Below, piece after piece: positions 10,784 to 19,149 of a stretch of 53,253 nt of DNA (position 1 is the first letter of the stretch; each line of letters begins with the position of its first letter). Both the position numbers and the translations under genes were made by a program. The notes beneath the pieces are model-generated. The model made no database searches and was not told the DNA's origin. It saw only the letters and a list, made by a program, of their open reading frames with translations. The stretch comes from Paludibacteraceae bacterium (GTDB lineage: Bacteria > Bacteroidota > Bacteroidia > Bacteroidales > Paludibacteraceae), in contig JAFNUD010000016.1 in NCBI GenBank assembly GCA_017384225.1, positions 1 through 53,253 of the forward strand, in the 5' to 3' direction.

Positions 10784-11638
10784 ATGACAATCGCTATTTT
10801 TGGAAATACACTTCGTTCTGAAACAATCCGCGAGGTAAAGCACATTATTGAGTTTTTCCAACTGCGTGGCGTAGATATTGTTCTTTCGCAAGAACTTCGT
10901 CATGAGGCTTTTAATCGTGAGTTCCTCTCAGTGGAAGATTATATGGTCCAGACAGGGGAAACTATTGATTTTGCTCTGTCGGTCGGTGGAGATGGCACTT
11001 TTTTAACGACAGCATCTTTGGTCGGTCATTTGGATATCCCTATCCTTGGTATCAACTGTGGACATCTGGGTTATCTGGCGGAAGTGCAGACAGATAATAT
11101 AGATGCTGTGCTTGATCAATTGCTTACGAATAATTACACCATAGAGCAACGCCGTATGTTAGAGGTTACCTGTCAGCAAGCTGGCAAGATAGCTTCTCCC
11201 TATGCGCTAAATGAGGTGGCGGTCTTGAAATCGGGCTTGAGCAGTATGATTACAGTGGATGTATCGCTCAATGGTGAGTTTTTACATAATTACAAAGCAG
11301 ATGGTTTGCTTATAGCTACTCCTACTGGATCTACGGCTTACAACCTCAGTGTAGGTGGTCCGTTGCTCGAACCACATGTCAGTGCCATTATCTTGACACC
11401 AGTGGCGACGCATAGTTTGAATATTCGTCCTTTAGTGATTTCAGACGATAGTAAGATTGATATAAAAATATCTAGCCGTAATGGCAACTACTTGCTTAGC
11501 GTGGATGGTAGGAGTCAGGTTTTAAACCAAGAGATACTGTTGCATATTGAGCGTTCTCAACGAACAACTAAATTAGTACGTATTGATGGACAAACCTTTA
11601 TGCATTCTATCAAGGAAAAACTGCACTGGGGTAAATAA
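10784..11638 (+). CDS. nadK: NAD kinase
   Basis: NAD kinase makes NADP+ from NAD+ and ATP or polyphosphate. The 284 residues contain the diagnostic GGDGTFL (near residue 67), the ALNEVAV segment (near 142) and PTGSTAYNLSVGGP (near 180), which together form the nucleotide site. The length is typical of the family. It lies in the secA-lgt-fmt run, 33 bases after fmt, with no terminator seen between them. Confidence 0.97.
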   Translation: MTIAIFGNTLRSETIREVKHIIEFFQLRGVDIVLSQELRHEAFNREFLSVEDYMVQTGETIDFALSVGGDGTFLTTASLVGHLDIPILGINCGHLGYLAEVQTDNIDAVLDQLLTNNYTIEQRRMLEVTCQQAGKIASPYALNEVAVLKSGLSSMITVDVSLNGEFLHNYKADGLLIATPTGSTAYNLSVGGPLLEPHVSAIILTPVATHSLNIRPLVISDDSKIDIKISSRNGNYLLSVDGRSQVLNQEILLHIERSQRTTKLVRIDGQTFMHSIKEKLHWGK

Positions 11639-11668
11639 TATGTTCTAGTAGATAGCTTGTACGTGAGA

Positions 11669-12268
11669 ATGGTAGATTATAAAGCCTTAATAGAAAAATA
11701 CTGCAATGGCAATGTAGAATTACAGCATATTCTCTTGACTCATTCTCGTCAGGTGGCAGATCGTGCGTTGTCTATCTTGCACTTGCACCCAGAATGGGTA
11801 GATCGAGGTGAGGTGGATCCTGTTTTTGTAGAGGAAGCAGCCATGTTGCACGATATTGGTGTAGTGCTCTGCGATGCTCCGAAGATTCATTGTTTGGGAA
11901 TGCATACGTATATCGAACATGGCTATTTGGGAGCAGAAATTCTTCGCCAAGAAGGATTGTTTAAGCATGCTTTGGTAGCAGAACGACATACTGGTACAGG
12001 ACTTTCTTATGAGCAAATAATTCGCGAAAAACTGCCTATCCCGCTTGAGGATTATACTCCTAAAACCCTCGAGGAAAAACTCATTTGCTATGCGGATAAG
12101 TTTTATTCTAAAACGCATCTTGGTGAAGACAAGCCGATGGCTAAAATACGTTTGCATCTGTGGAAATATGGTTCGGATACTGTATCCCGTTTTGATGAGA
12201 TGCAGCAACTCTTTGAGCCATATAACTCAAACCGACCATTAGACCGTCTAAAAACCGATTTAGGTTAA
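11669..12268 (+). CDS. HD-domain protein, putative metal-dependent phosphohydrolase
   Basis: The product is about 199 residues. It contains an HD-type arrangement: an early His in THSRQVADRA, the HDIG motif in AMLHDIGVV (about residue 60), a downstream His in HGYLGAEIL and ERHTG, and a later Asp in ICYADKFYSK. Proteins of this type hydrolyse nucleotides or phosphate esters; the substrate cannot be read from sequence. I prefer the ATG at 11669. In-frame TTG (11657) and GTG (11663) lie just upstream and are possible. It is last in the secA run. Confidence 0.85.
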   Translation: MVDYKALIEKYCNGNVELQHILLTHSRQVADRALSILHLHPEWVDRGEVDPVFVEEAAMLHDIGVVLCDAPKIHCLGMHTYIEHGYLGAEILRQEGLFKHALVAERHTGTGLSYEQIIREKLPIPLEDYTPKTLEEKLICYADKFYSKTHLGEDKPMAKIRLHLWKYGSDTVSRFDEMQQLFEPYNSNRPLDRLKTDLG

Positions 12269-12320
12269 ATACATCGCTCATCACTTATTACTTATTTTTT
12301 TATATTTTTTCGACTACGTC

Positions 12321-12351
12321 TTGCATATGTGCATTTTTTTTTGTACCTTTG
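12321..12351 (+). promoter_or_regulatory. Promoter for pdxJ with near-zero leader
   Basis: TTG at 12321-12323, a 20-base spacer, then TACCTTTG at 12344-12351. Transcription should start about 4-7 bases later, so the pdxJ ATG at 12360 would be at or within a few bases of the 5' end of the mRNA. Confidence 0.85.
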
Positions 12352-12359
12352 CGGCGATT

Positions 12360-13082
12360 ATGACTCGATTAAGTGTAAATATAAATAAAGTGGCCACTTT
12401 GCGCAACGCACGCGGTGGCAATCTGCCTAATGTGGAGCAGTTTGCTGTGGATTGCGAGGTCTTTGGCGCAGAGGGCATTACGGTGCATCCTCGTCCTGAT
12501 GAACGTCATATTACGCGTGCGGATGTTTATGCGATTAAGGATTTGATTAACACGGAGTTTAATATTGAGGGCAATCCAGAGCCTCCGTTTATTGATCTTG
12601 TGCTTAATGTGAAGCCAACTCAGGTAACACTGGTTCCAGACGCACATGACCAACTGACTAGTAATCATGGTTGGGATACACAGACACATCTTGCTAAACT
12701 GACTACGATTATTAAGCGTTTCAAAAATGCGGGTATTCGTGTTTCTGTTTTTGTGGATGCGAATCCTATTATGGTAGAGTGTGCAGCCAAGGCAGGAGCG
12801 GATAGAGTGGAGCTCTATACAGGTCCATATGCAGAAGTTTATTCGGAGAATCCCGAAAAAGCTATAGAGATGTATCGTCCAGCTGCGATGAAAGCTAAGG
12901 AGTTAGGATTAGGGCTCAATGCAGGACACGACCTCAATTTGCACAATCTGCGCGCTTTTGCACAGGCATTCCCATGGCTCGATGAGGTGAGTATTGGTCA
13001 GGCCTTAATAGCAGACGCACTATATTTGGGTATCAAAGAAACTATAAAACAATACAAATATGCTCTTTCAAATTCAAACTGA
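12360..13082 (+). CDS. pdxJ: Pyridoxine 5'-phosphate synthase
   Basis: PdxJ condenses 1-deoxyxylulose 5-phosphate with 3-amino-2-oxopropyl phosphate to form pyridoxine 5'-phosphate. The 240 residues match the family: LSVNINKVATLRNARGGN at the N terminus, ITVHPRPDERHI with the catalytic residues, VTLVPD, ELYTGPYAE, and GLNAGHDLN near residue 190. An earlier in-frame ATG at 12321 would place the start on top of the promoter and adds a non-homologous leader, so 12360 is chosen. The 3' end overlaps the exbB start by 23 bases. Confidence 0.96.
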   Translation: MTRLSVNINKVATLRNARGGNLPNVEQFAVDCEVFGAEGITVHPRPDERHITRADVYAIKDLINTEFNIEGNPEPPFIDLVLNVKPTQVTLVPDAHDQLTSNHGWDTQTHLAKLTTIIKRFKNAGIRVSVFVDANPIMVECAAKAGADRVELYTGPYAEVYSENPEKAIEMYRPAAMKAKELGLGLNAGHDLNLHNLRAFAQAFPWLDEVSIGQALIADALYLGIKETIKQYKYALSNSN

Positions 13083-13770
13083 CATTGACACTATGTTGAC
13101 CACAGTACAAGACTCTGTGGTTGCGGTGGAAGAAACTGTAACAGACAGTTCTATCAATTTGCTTACAATGGCGCAATATGGTGGATGGATTATGATTGTA
13201 CTCGCTCTAATGTTGGCGTTCGCTCTCTATCTGTTCATAGAGCGATTGGTGGTTCTTACTAAAGCTACAAAAGAAGATAAGACCTTCATGAACCGTATTC
13301 GTGATTATATCAAAGATGGCAATATTGATTCGGCTACTAAACTGTGTAAGCGTACCAATACACCATCTGCACGTATGGTAGAGAAGGGTATTACGCGTAT
13401 CGGTCGTCCTATGCAGGATGTGCAAGTGGCTATTGAGAATGTGGGTAATCTGGAAGTTAGTCAACTGGAGAAGGGACTCGTGTTGATTGCTACTATCGCG
13501 GCGGGTGCTCCTATGCTTGGCTTCTTAGGTACGGTACTTGGTATGGTACAAACCTTCTTCAATATGGCGCAGAATGCCAGTGGTGTGATTGAAATATCTG
13601 CCTTGTCAGAGGGTATGTATCAGGCTATGGTGACTACGGTAGGTGGTCTTATTGTGGGTATCTTGGCTATGTTTGCGTACAACTTTCTTGTTTCTCGCAT
13701 TGATCGTGTGGTTCGCCAACTCGAATCTCGCACCATGGAGTTTATGGATTTGCTCAATGAACCTGTATAA
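13060..13770 (+). CDS. exbB: MotA/TolQ/ExbB proton channel family protein
   Basis: This inner-membrane protein forms the proton channel that energizes TonB. The 236 residues contain a first transmembrane helix (GGWIMIVLALMLAFALYLFIE, residues about 47-67) and the family core LVLIATIAAGAPMLGFLGTVLGMVQTF (about 145-171), followed by a third helix (TTVGGLIVGILAMFAYNFL). A short N-terminal periplasmic segment is typical of the Bacteroidota form. The start at 13060 overlaps pdxJ; ATG 13093 is an alternative. exbD and tonB follow directly. Confidence 0.92.
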   Translation: MLFQIQTDIDTMLTTVQDSVVAVEETVTDSSINLLTMAQYGGWIMIVLALMLAFALYLFIERLVVLTKATKEDKTFMNRIRDYIKDGNIDSATKLCKRTNTPSARMVEKGITRIGRPMQDVQVAIENVGNLEVSQLEKGLVLIATIAAGAPMLGFLGTVLGMVQTFFNMAQNASGVIEISALSEGMYQAMVTTVGGLIVGILAMFAYNFLVSRIDRVVRQLESRTMEFMDLLNEPV

Positions 13771-13776
13771 CAATAC

Positions 13777-13830
13777 TGAACTATGCTGAACAGCGGCAAA
13801 GCCGCGCTGAACAATTCTAAACAACTCAAT
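13777..13830. repeat. CTGAAC repeat with GCGGC-AAA-GCCGC mini-hairpin between exbB and exbD
   Basis: CTGAAC or its variants occur four times. GCGGC (13793-13797) and GCCGC (13801-13805) form a 5-bp stem with an AAA loop. No T-run follows, so it is not a typical terminator. The same layout, with paired base changes, occurs inside the radical SAM gene at 19696-19722. Confidence 0.7.
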
Positions 13831-13831
13831 C

Positions 13832-14239
13832 ATGGCTATAAAAAGACGAAATAAGGTAGAGGCAATGTTCTCCATGTCGTCCATGACCGATCTCATATTC
13901 TTGCTGTTGTTGTTTTTCGTGATGGCAAGTACGATGTCATCGCCCAACGATATTAAAATCAATTTGCCACAAGCTCGTGCCAAATCTACTACAAAGCAAG
14001 TGGTTGCAAAGGTTAGTATTGATAATTTGGGCAACTATTATGTGGCTATCGGACGACAACAACCAATGGCTATTTTGCCAGAGGATTTAGAGGCTTATCT
14101 CTGTACTATACAACAGCAAGATAGTGCTATGTATGTAGCTTTGCATGCCGACCAAGATATTCCGTATCGTGACATCGTGCATGTGTTGGATATTGCCAAC
14201 GAACATAAGATGAAAATAGTTTTGGCTACAAAGAAGTGA
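13832..14239 (+). CDS. exbD: Biopolymer transport protein ExbD/TolR family
   Basis: ExbD pairs with ExbB to harvest the proton motive force. The 135 residues have a short cytoplasmic N terminus, one transmembrane helix with the conserved proton-carrying Asp (SMTDLIFLLLLFFVMAS, Asp about residue 20), and a periplasmic domain ending in HKMKIVLATKK. It overlaps tonB by four bases (GTGA), supporting coupled expression of the three genes. Confidence 0.94.
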   Translation: MAIKRRNKVEAMFSMSSMTDLIFLLLLFFVMASTMSSPNDIKINLPQARAKSTTKQVVAKVSIDNLGNYYVAIGRQQPMAILPEDLEAYLCTIQQQDSAMYVALHADQDIPYRDIVHVLDIANEHKMKIVLATKK

Positions 14240-15072
14240 AAAATTTTCAGTCACATACGATAGCTGGAATCGGTACGTTGGTGCTGATGCTACTTTTGTT
14301 GCTACTTCTCTTTAAGTTATCTATGCATGCTCCTCTTCAGATGGAGGATGAGGGAATCGTAATTACCTTTGGCGAAACTGAAGAAGGTGGAGGTATGCCC
14401 GATGCGTTGCCTCTGCTAGATCCAATGACTCAGATTGAGCAGCAAGCTACTGCGCCAGCACCACAGCCCGAACAACCGTCTAATAATGATTTGATTGTGC
14501 AAGAAGATGAAGAGTCGCTTGCTTTAGCGCAACAAACAGAGGAGGAAAAAAAGCGTCAAGCGCAAGAGGAAGATTTGATTCGTAAACAAAAGGAAGAAGA
14601 GGCCCGTCAAGAGGCAGAACGTATTGCTCAAGAAAAAGCATTAGCAGAGCAGAAAGCGCGTGAGCAGGAGGCTATTGACAAGGCTCAACAATTGGCCTCT
14701 TTATTCGGACAAGCAGCATCCATTACAGGTGCTAATGCTGACAATGCAAATAATACTCCAACGGCGTCCAGCAAAGGCAACCCTGTTGGAAAAAATTTCG
14801 GACAAGTGGATGGTAATATGTGGACACTACAGGGACGTAGCGTGAAAACAATTCCAAAACCTTCTACCGACTTTAATGAGCAAGGCAAGGTGGTAGTTAG
14901 CATCCGCGTGGATAAAGCGGGAAACGTAGTGATTGCCTCTATAGGCGATGGCACTACTATCTCAGATCGTCATACGCAGCAGTTGGCACTCGATGCTGCG
15001 CGAAAAGCAAAATTCTCGGAAGGAGAACACGAACAAATAGGTTCGATAACGTATAATTTCAAACTTAATTAA
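14236..15072 (+). CDS. tonB: TonB-like energy transducer
   Basis: TonB spans the periplasm and opens outer-membrane transporters. The 278 residues have one N-terminal membrane helix (IAGIGTLVLMLLLLLLLFKL), an acidic and Pro/Gln-rich stretch, a long charged E/K/Q/A coiled-coil-like linker (about residues 95-155), and a C-terminal domain with VVSIRVDKAGNVV and ARKAKFSEG, as in TonB C-terminal folds. The start codon is GTG, overlapping the exbD stop. The linker is heptad-rich rather than Pro-Glu/Pro-Lys repeats, so it resembles TolA in its middle part. Confidence 0.88.
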   Translation: MKNFQSHTIAGIGTLVLMLLLLLLLFKLSMHAPLQMEDEGIVITFGETEEGGGMPDALPLLDPMTQIEQQATAPAPQPEQPSNNDLIVQEDEESLALAQQTEEEKKRQAQEEDLIRKQKEEEARQEAERIAQEKALAEQKAREQEAIDKAQQLASLFGQAASITGANADNANNTPTASSKGNPVGKNFGQVDGNMWTLQGRSVKTIPKPSTDFNEQGKVVVSIRVDKAGNVVIASIGDGTTISDRHTQQLALDAARKAKFSEGEHEQIGSITYNFKLN

Positions 15073-15083
15073 ATGTTGCTACT

Positions 15084-15611
15084 ATGAACTACATTTTTTT
15101 AGACAATGGTTTTGAAGAGATTGAGGCTATTACAACGATTGACCTCTTACGTCGTGCAAATATCGCACTGACTACCGTTTCTGTAACAGGGCAGGAATGG
15201 GTTATTGGTGCACACAATATTCCTGTGAAAGCCGATGCACTAATTGCTAATGTAGATTTTTCAGATGCGGAAATGTTGATTCTGCCAGGTGGTGCAACCA
15301 ACTTGCATGAATGTGAACCCCTGTGTCAACTCTTGGTGAAGCATAACGAGGCAGAGAAACTGATTGCCGCTATTTGTGCTGCACCATCTGTATTGGGACG
15401 ATTGGGTATCCTCGTTGGAAAACAAGCTACATGCTATCCTGGCTTTGAAACATATTTGGGTGAGAGCTATATTGACGGACTGGTAGTTGAGTCTAAAAAC
15501 ATCATTACAGCTAAAGGTCCTGGTTTGAGTGCTGACTTTGCCTTTTGTATCATTGAGAAACTGGTAGATAGCGAAATCGCAGACCAAGTCTATGACGCTG
15601 CTCAATATTAA
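15084..15611 (+). CDS. DJ-1/PfpI family protein (DJ-1-like glyoxalase or chaperone)
   Basis: The 175 residues form a single class I glutamine amidotransferase-like domain. The conserved Glu in LDNGFEEIEA (about residue 12) and the nucleophile Cys in AICAAPSVLGR (about residue 97) match DJ-1. MLILPGGATNL precedes the active site and TAKGPGLSADFA follows. Members protect proteins against glycation or oxidative damage; the exact substrate is not settled. It starts 11 bases after tonB. Confidence 0.93.
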   Translation: MNYIFLDNGFEEIEAITTIDLLRRANIALTTVSVTGQEWVIGAHNIPVKADALIANVDFSDAEMLILPGGATNLHECEPLCQLLVKHNEAEKLIAAICAAPSVLGRLGILVGKQATCYPGFETYLGESYIDGLVVESKNIITAKGPGLSADFAFCIIEKLVDSEIADQVYDAAQY

Positions 15612-15632
15612 ATAATTTAAAATTTACATTAA

Positions 15633-16712
15633 ATGAAGAAATATTTACTTTCTATATTCTCTTTGCTGTTATCAATGAGCATGTCTGCTCAAGAAGTAGA
15701 AAAAGAACCCTCACCATGGAAATGCTCGGGTGTGTTAGGTTTGAATGCTAGTGCTACTGGACTCGTAAACTGGGTGGCTGGTGGCAATAATAATGTGACG
15801 GGCGTAGCTTTTGGTAAGATACGTTTGTTGTATGCTGAGAATAGCATGTCATGGGAAACAAATCTTGATTTAGAATATGGACTCTCGTGGATAAATCAAG
15901 AGTTTGATCCTTTCCAGAAGTCAAGTGATAAAATCAATTTTACTACCAAGTTTGGTTGGGAGATGGCTAAAACTTGGTATTTGACTGCTTCTGCAGGATT
16001 TCAAAGTCAATTTGCACCTGGACGTAGCTATGGTATATCTGAGGCATACGACCCTATTATTTCTAAGTTTCTTGCTCCTTCCTATACCGATATTTCTGTC
16101 GGTATTGATTGGAAACCCAATACTATTTTCTCTGTGTACATCTCTCCTGTAGCTGGTCGTTTAAGAACGGTATATGTCAGTGATGCTTTGGCTAAAAAGT
16201 ATGCTACCAATCAAGTAAATCTCGAACAAGAGTTGAAAGAAAAATATGCTGTGTGGAAATACGAGGTTGATGAGCAAACAGAATTGGTGGAGAAGAGTTA
16301 CGACTGCAATATGCGTGCAGAATTAGGTCTTTCTATCAAGGGTGCTATCAACTATACTTACAAGGATTTGAAAATCATCACATCTATTGGACTTTATACG
16401 CCATACGCATGGAACAAAACGAAGATTTACCAAGCTGCAGACGGACAACTATATGCTGATTTAGGTAAGGGTAATCAGTCTTATGATGGTCTGGACTATG
16501 TGGGTTATCAAGATAATAATCAACGCTTTGGTAATTTCGATGTGGATTGGGATGCTGCTATCTCATATCAATTCCTCAAGTGTCTCAATGTTACCCTCTC
16601 TACCTCTCTTAAGTACTACAATGGCGTTAAGATAGCCAATGCTGAAGGCGTTTTGGCAGAGCGCGTACAATTCAAAGGAACCTTGGGCTTGGGCGTAGGA
16701 TATAGTTTTTAA
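15633..16712 (+). CDS. DUF3078 family protein, probable outer-membrane protein (second copy)
   Basis: The 359-residue protein has a signal peptide (MKKYLLSIFSLLLSMSMSAQ) and the block NASATGLVNWVAGGNNNVTG, which matches the corresponding W-containing segment of the gene at 8443-9771. Strand-rich repeats such as WYLTASAGFQSQF are followed by a C-terminal GLGVGYSF ending in Phe, a typical outer-membrane barrel signature. The two copies are diverged paralogs. The role is not known to me. Confidence 0.82.
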   Translation: MKKYLLSIFSLLLSMSMSAQEVEKEPSPWKCSGVLGLNASATGLVNWVAGGNNNVTGVAFGKIRLLYAENSMSWETNLDLEYGLSWINQEFDPFQKSSDKINFTTKFGWEMAKTWYLTASAGFQSQFAPGRSYGISEAYDPIISKFLAPSYTDISVGIDWKPNTIFSVYISPVAGRLRTVYVSDALAKKYATNQVNLEQELKEKYAVWKYEVDEQTELVEKSYDCNMRAELGLSIKGAINYTYKDLKIITSIGLYTPYAWNKTKIYQAADGQLYADLGKGNQSYDGLDYVGYQDNNQRFGNFDVDWDAAISYQFLKCLNVTLSTSLKYYNGVKIANAEGVLAERVQFKGTLGLGVGYSF

Positions 16713-16722
16713 TGCTTTAGTA

Positions 16723-17010
16723 ATGCAGAGTTTGGCTATATTGGAAAGCAATCTAGAGGTGTTGTTGACGCAGTACCATGATTTGCAACAGCAAGTGCTT
16801 AATCTCCAGCAAGAGAATGATAATCAGCGTGAGGAGATGATGCGCACGCATGCTGAATTGGTGCAACTAAAAGAAGATTACAAACACTTGGAAACAGCGC
16901 ACGCGTTATTGGTGGAGAATATCGATGACGAACATCGTGATAGAGCAAAACAACGTTTGTCCAATATCATAGCACAAGTAGAACGTGCAATAGAAGTTCT
17001 GACAAAATGA
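16723..17010 (+). CDS. Small coiled-coil protein upstream of zapA
   Basis: The 95-residue protein is almost entirely helical with leucine heptads (LLTQYHDLQQQVLNLQQEND) and no membrane segment or signal. It sits 10 bases after the DUF3078 gene and overlaps zapA by four bases (ATGA). Position and character suggest a division-associated coiled coil of the ZapB type, but that is inferred from context, since such sequences are of low complexity. Confidence 0.75.
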   Translation: MQSLAILESNLEVLLTQYHDLQQQVLNLQQENDNQREEMMRTHAELVQLKEDYKHLETAHALLVENIDDEHRDRAKQRLSNIIAQVERAIEVLTK

Positions 17011-17309
17011 GCGAAACGCGTAAACAACATATCACCCTGCAACTCGATGCACATCATATTTCTTTGAATGTGGTGGCAGATAAAGAGGCTTTGTATCGTA
17101 ATGCTGCTGAACAAATCAACGAACGCTATCGCCATTATCGCCGCGTTTTGCCTAATCAGTCGGCTGAACAAATTTGGGTATATGTTGCACTAGAAATGGC
17201 TGTCAATTTGCAAGCAGATGCCCATGCGCATCGACTGCAACCTATTGAGGAGAAAATCAATGAATTAACCCAACTGATAATAAATACACTTAATAATAAC
17301 AACAAATAA
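17007..17309 (+). CDS. zapA: Cell division protein ZapA
   Basis: ZapA bundles FtsZ filaments at midcell. The 100 residues start with a beta strand (KQHITLQLDAHHISLNVV) followed by AAEQINERYRHYR and a helical C terminus with YVALEMAVNLQ, the usual ZapA layout. It overlaps the upstream coiled-coil gene and lies 12 bases before rny, as in related genomes. Confidence 0.88.
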   Translation: MSETRKQHITLQLDAHHISLNVVADKEALYRNAAEQINERYRHYRRVLPNQSAEQIWVYVALEMAVNLQADAHAHRLQPIEEKINELTQLIINTLNNNNK

Positions 17310-17321
17310 AAGATAAAAATT

Positions 17322-18848
17322 ATGAATATCATTACTGTGATAGTCGCAATAGTAGCATTATTATTAGGAGCAGGCATCTGCTTTTTAATATTCCGCTATT
17401 CTGCGGCTGGCATCCTGCGCAAGGCGGAGGAAGAGGCTGAAATCATCAAGAAAAACAAAATTGTTGAGGCAAAAGAAAAATTTATTGCGCTCAAACTTGA
17501 GCATGAGAACCATGTACGTCAAGCCGAGCAAAAACTCCATCAACAAGAGCAACGTGTACAGCAACGTGACCAACAGCTCAACCAAAAGCAAAGCGAGGTA
17601 CAACGTGCACAAAATGAACTAAATACACAACGCCAAAATGTGGAGAACCAGCAAAAGGCGCTCGAACGTAAGACGCAAGAGATAGATCGCTTGCACAAGG
17701 CAGCGGAGCAACAACTGGAGCAAATATCTGGACTTTCTGCCGAAGAGGCTAAGAAGCAATTGGTAGATGCCCTTAAGGATGAAGCTAAAACGGCTGCAAT
17801 GGCATTTATTAATGACACTATGGACGAGGCACGTCTAACAGCTAACAAAGAGGCTAAAAAAATTATCATTCAATCTATTCAACGTATCGCTTCTGAAGCT
17901 ACTGTAGAGAATGCAGTGACTGTTTTCCATATTGATAATGACGAGGTTAAAGGTCGTATCATTGGTCGCGAGGGCCGTAATATCCGCGCATTGGAAGCTG
18001 CTACTGGCGTAGAGATTGTGGTGGATGATACACCAGAGGCAATCACCCTTTCTGCTTTTGATCCTGTTCGTCGTGAGATTGCCCGCCTTGCACTTCACCA
18101 ACTCGTACAAGATGGTCGTATCCACCCTGCACGTATTGAGGAGGTGGTGGCTAAAGTCACTAAGCAAGTGGAAGAGGAGATCTTAGAAACGGGTAAGCGT
18201 ACCACCATTGACCTGGGTATCCATGGTATGCACCCTGAATTGGTTCGCCTCATTGGTAAGATGAAATATCGCTCTAGTTATGGTCAGAACCTTTTGATGC
18301 ACGCTCGCGAGACTGCTAATCTTTGTGCGGCTATGGCAGCCGAACTGGGCTTGAATGTGAAGAAAGCGCGCCGTGCTGGTCTGCTTCATGATATTGGTAA
18401 AGTTAGTGACGAGGATATGGAGATGCCACACGCACAATTGGGTATGCGCCTTTGTGAGAAGTATGGCGAGAAACCCGATATTTGCAATGCTGTCGGTGCT
18501 CACCATGAGGAGTGTGAGATGGAGTCTATCATTGCTCCTATTGTCCTTGCTTGTGATGCTATTTCAGGTGCACGTCCAGGTGCTCGACGCGAGATTGTAG
18601 AGGCATATGTGAAACGTTTGAATGACCTTGAGAATATCGCTATGTCCTATCCTGGTGTAACTAAAACCTATGCTCTACAAGCAGGTCGTGAACTCCGTGT
18701 GATTGTGGGCGCTGACAAACTCAGCGACAAAGATACTGAGCTACTCTCTTTTGATATTGCTAAGCGTATCCAAGACGAGATGACTTACCCTGGTCAAATC
18801 CGTATCACTGTTATCCGTGAGACCCGCGCCGTAAGTTACGCGAAGTAA
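17322..18848 (+). CDS. rny: Ribonuclease Y
   Basis: RNase Y is a membrane-anchored endoribonuclease that starts mRNA decay. The 508 residues have an N-terminal membrane helix ([19 protein letters not shown]), a long Q/E/K-rich coiled coil (about 40-170), a KH RNA-binding domain with [15 protein letters not shown] (about 210), and an HD domain with LLHDIGK (about 350) and GAHHEE. The length fits the family (about 510-520). A strong terminator follows. Confidence 0.97.
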   Translation: MNIITVIVAIVALLLGAGICFLIFRYSAAGILRKAEEEAEIIKKNKIVEAKEKFIALKLEHENHVRQAEQKLHQQEQRVQQRDQQLNQKQSEVQRAQNELNTQRQNVENQQKALERKTQEIDRLHKAAEQQLEQISGLSAEEAKKQLVDALKDEAKTAAMAFINDTMDEARLTANKEAKKIIIQSIQRIASEATVENAVTVFHIDNDEVKGRIIGREGRNIRALEAATGVEIVVDDTPEAITLSAFDPVRREIARLALHQLVQDGRIHPARIEEVVAKVTKQVEEEILETGKRTTIDLGIHGMHPELVRLIGKMKYRSSYGQNLLMHARETANLCAAMAAELGLNVKKARRAGLLHDIGKVSDEDMEMPHAQLGMRLCEKYGEKPDICNAVGAHHEECEMESIIAPIVLACDAISGARPGARREIVEAYVKRLNDLENIAMSYPGVTKTYALQAGRELRVIVGADKLSDKDTELLSFDIAKRIQDEMTYPGQIRITVIRETRAVSYAK

Positions 18849-18866
18849 TTTAGGTAAAGATATATC

Positions 18867-18908
18867 AAAAGAGATAGGCTGCCCATTTGGACTGTCTATC
18901 TCTTTTTT
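18867..18908 (+). terminator. Terminator after rny
   Basis: AAAAGAGATAG (18867-18877) pairs with CTATCTCTTTT (18896-18906), and the T-run continues to 18908. The loop is about 18 bases. Confidence 0.85.
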
Positions 18909-18957
18909 GATACATACATGTTTTATTTACCACCCACCAGAGTCTTACTCGCACCAT

Positions 18958-18990
18958 ACAATAACCACACAATAACCATACAATAACCAC
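18958..18990. repeat. Tandem 11-base repeat, three copies
   Basis: ACAATAACCAC, ACAATAACCAT and ACAATAACCAC follow each other without gaps, then a partial ACAATT. A small GGGGC/GCCCC hairpin lies just after (18998-19017). The rest of the 18909-19042 gap shows no gene. Confidence 0.85.
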
Positions 18991-19042
18991 ACAATTCGGG
19001 GCGGTCATAGATGCCCCATTTTTCAAAAAAAACAGCCAACTC

Positions 19043-19073
19043 TTGTACAGCTTAAAAAAATATCGTACCTTTG
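19043..19073 (+). promoter_or_regulatory. Promoter for the leader ORF and radical SAM gene
   Basis: TTG (19043-19045), a 20-base spacer, then TACCTTTG (19066-19073). Transcription should start near 19078, about 30 bases upstream of the leader ORF. Confidence 0.85.
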
Positions 19074-19107
19074 CAGAGAATCTTGCAAATTTTTAAAATC
19101 AAGCAAT

Positions 19108-19149
19108 ATGAAAACCTTTAATCTTCGCCAAAAGTACAACAATCTTTGA
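19108..19149 (+). CDS. Possible 13-residue leader peptide coupled to the radical SAM gene
   Basis: ATG at 19108 opens MKTFNLRQKYNNL, and its TGA (19147-19149) overlaps the TTG start of the radical SAM gene. It lies between a clear promoter and that gene, in a different frame. It could be a translational coupler or a true short peptide. Thirteen codons can arise by chance, so confidence is limited. Confidence 0.4.
   Translation: MKTFNLRQKYNNL

Noticed and set aside
12321-12359. Earlier ATG for pdxJ at 12321
   Set aside because: It overlaps the -33 box, so it would be upstream of the transcription start, and adds a non-homologous Cys/Phe-rich stretch.
13793-13805. Terminator between exbB and exbD
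   Set aside because: The GCGGC/GCCGC hairpin has no T-run, and the genes are tightly linked and functionally joined.
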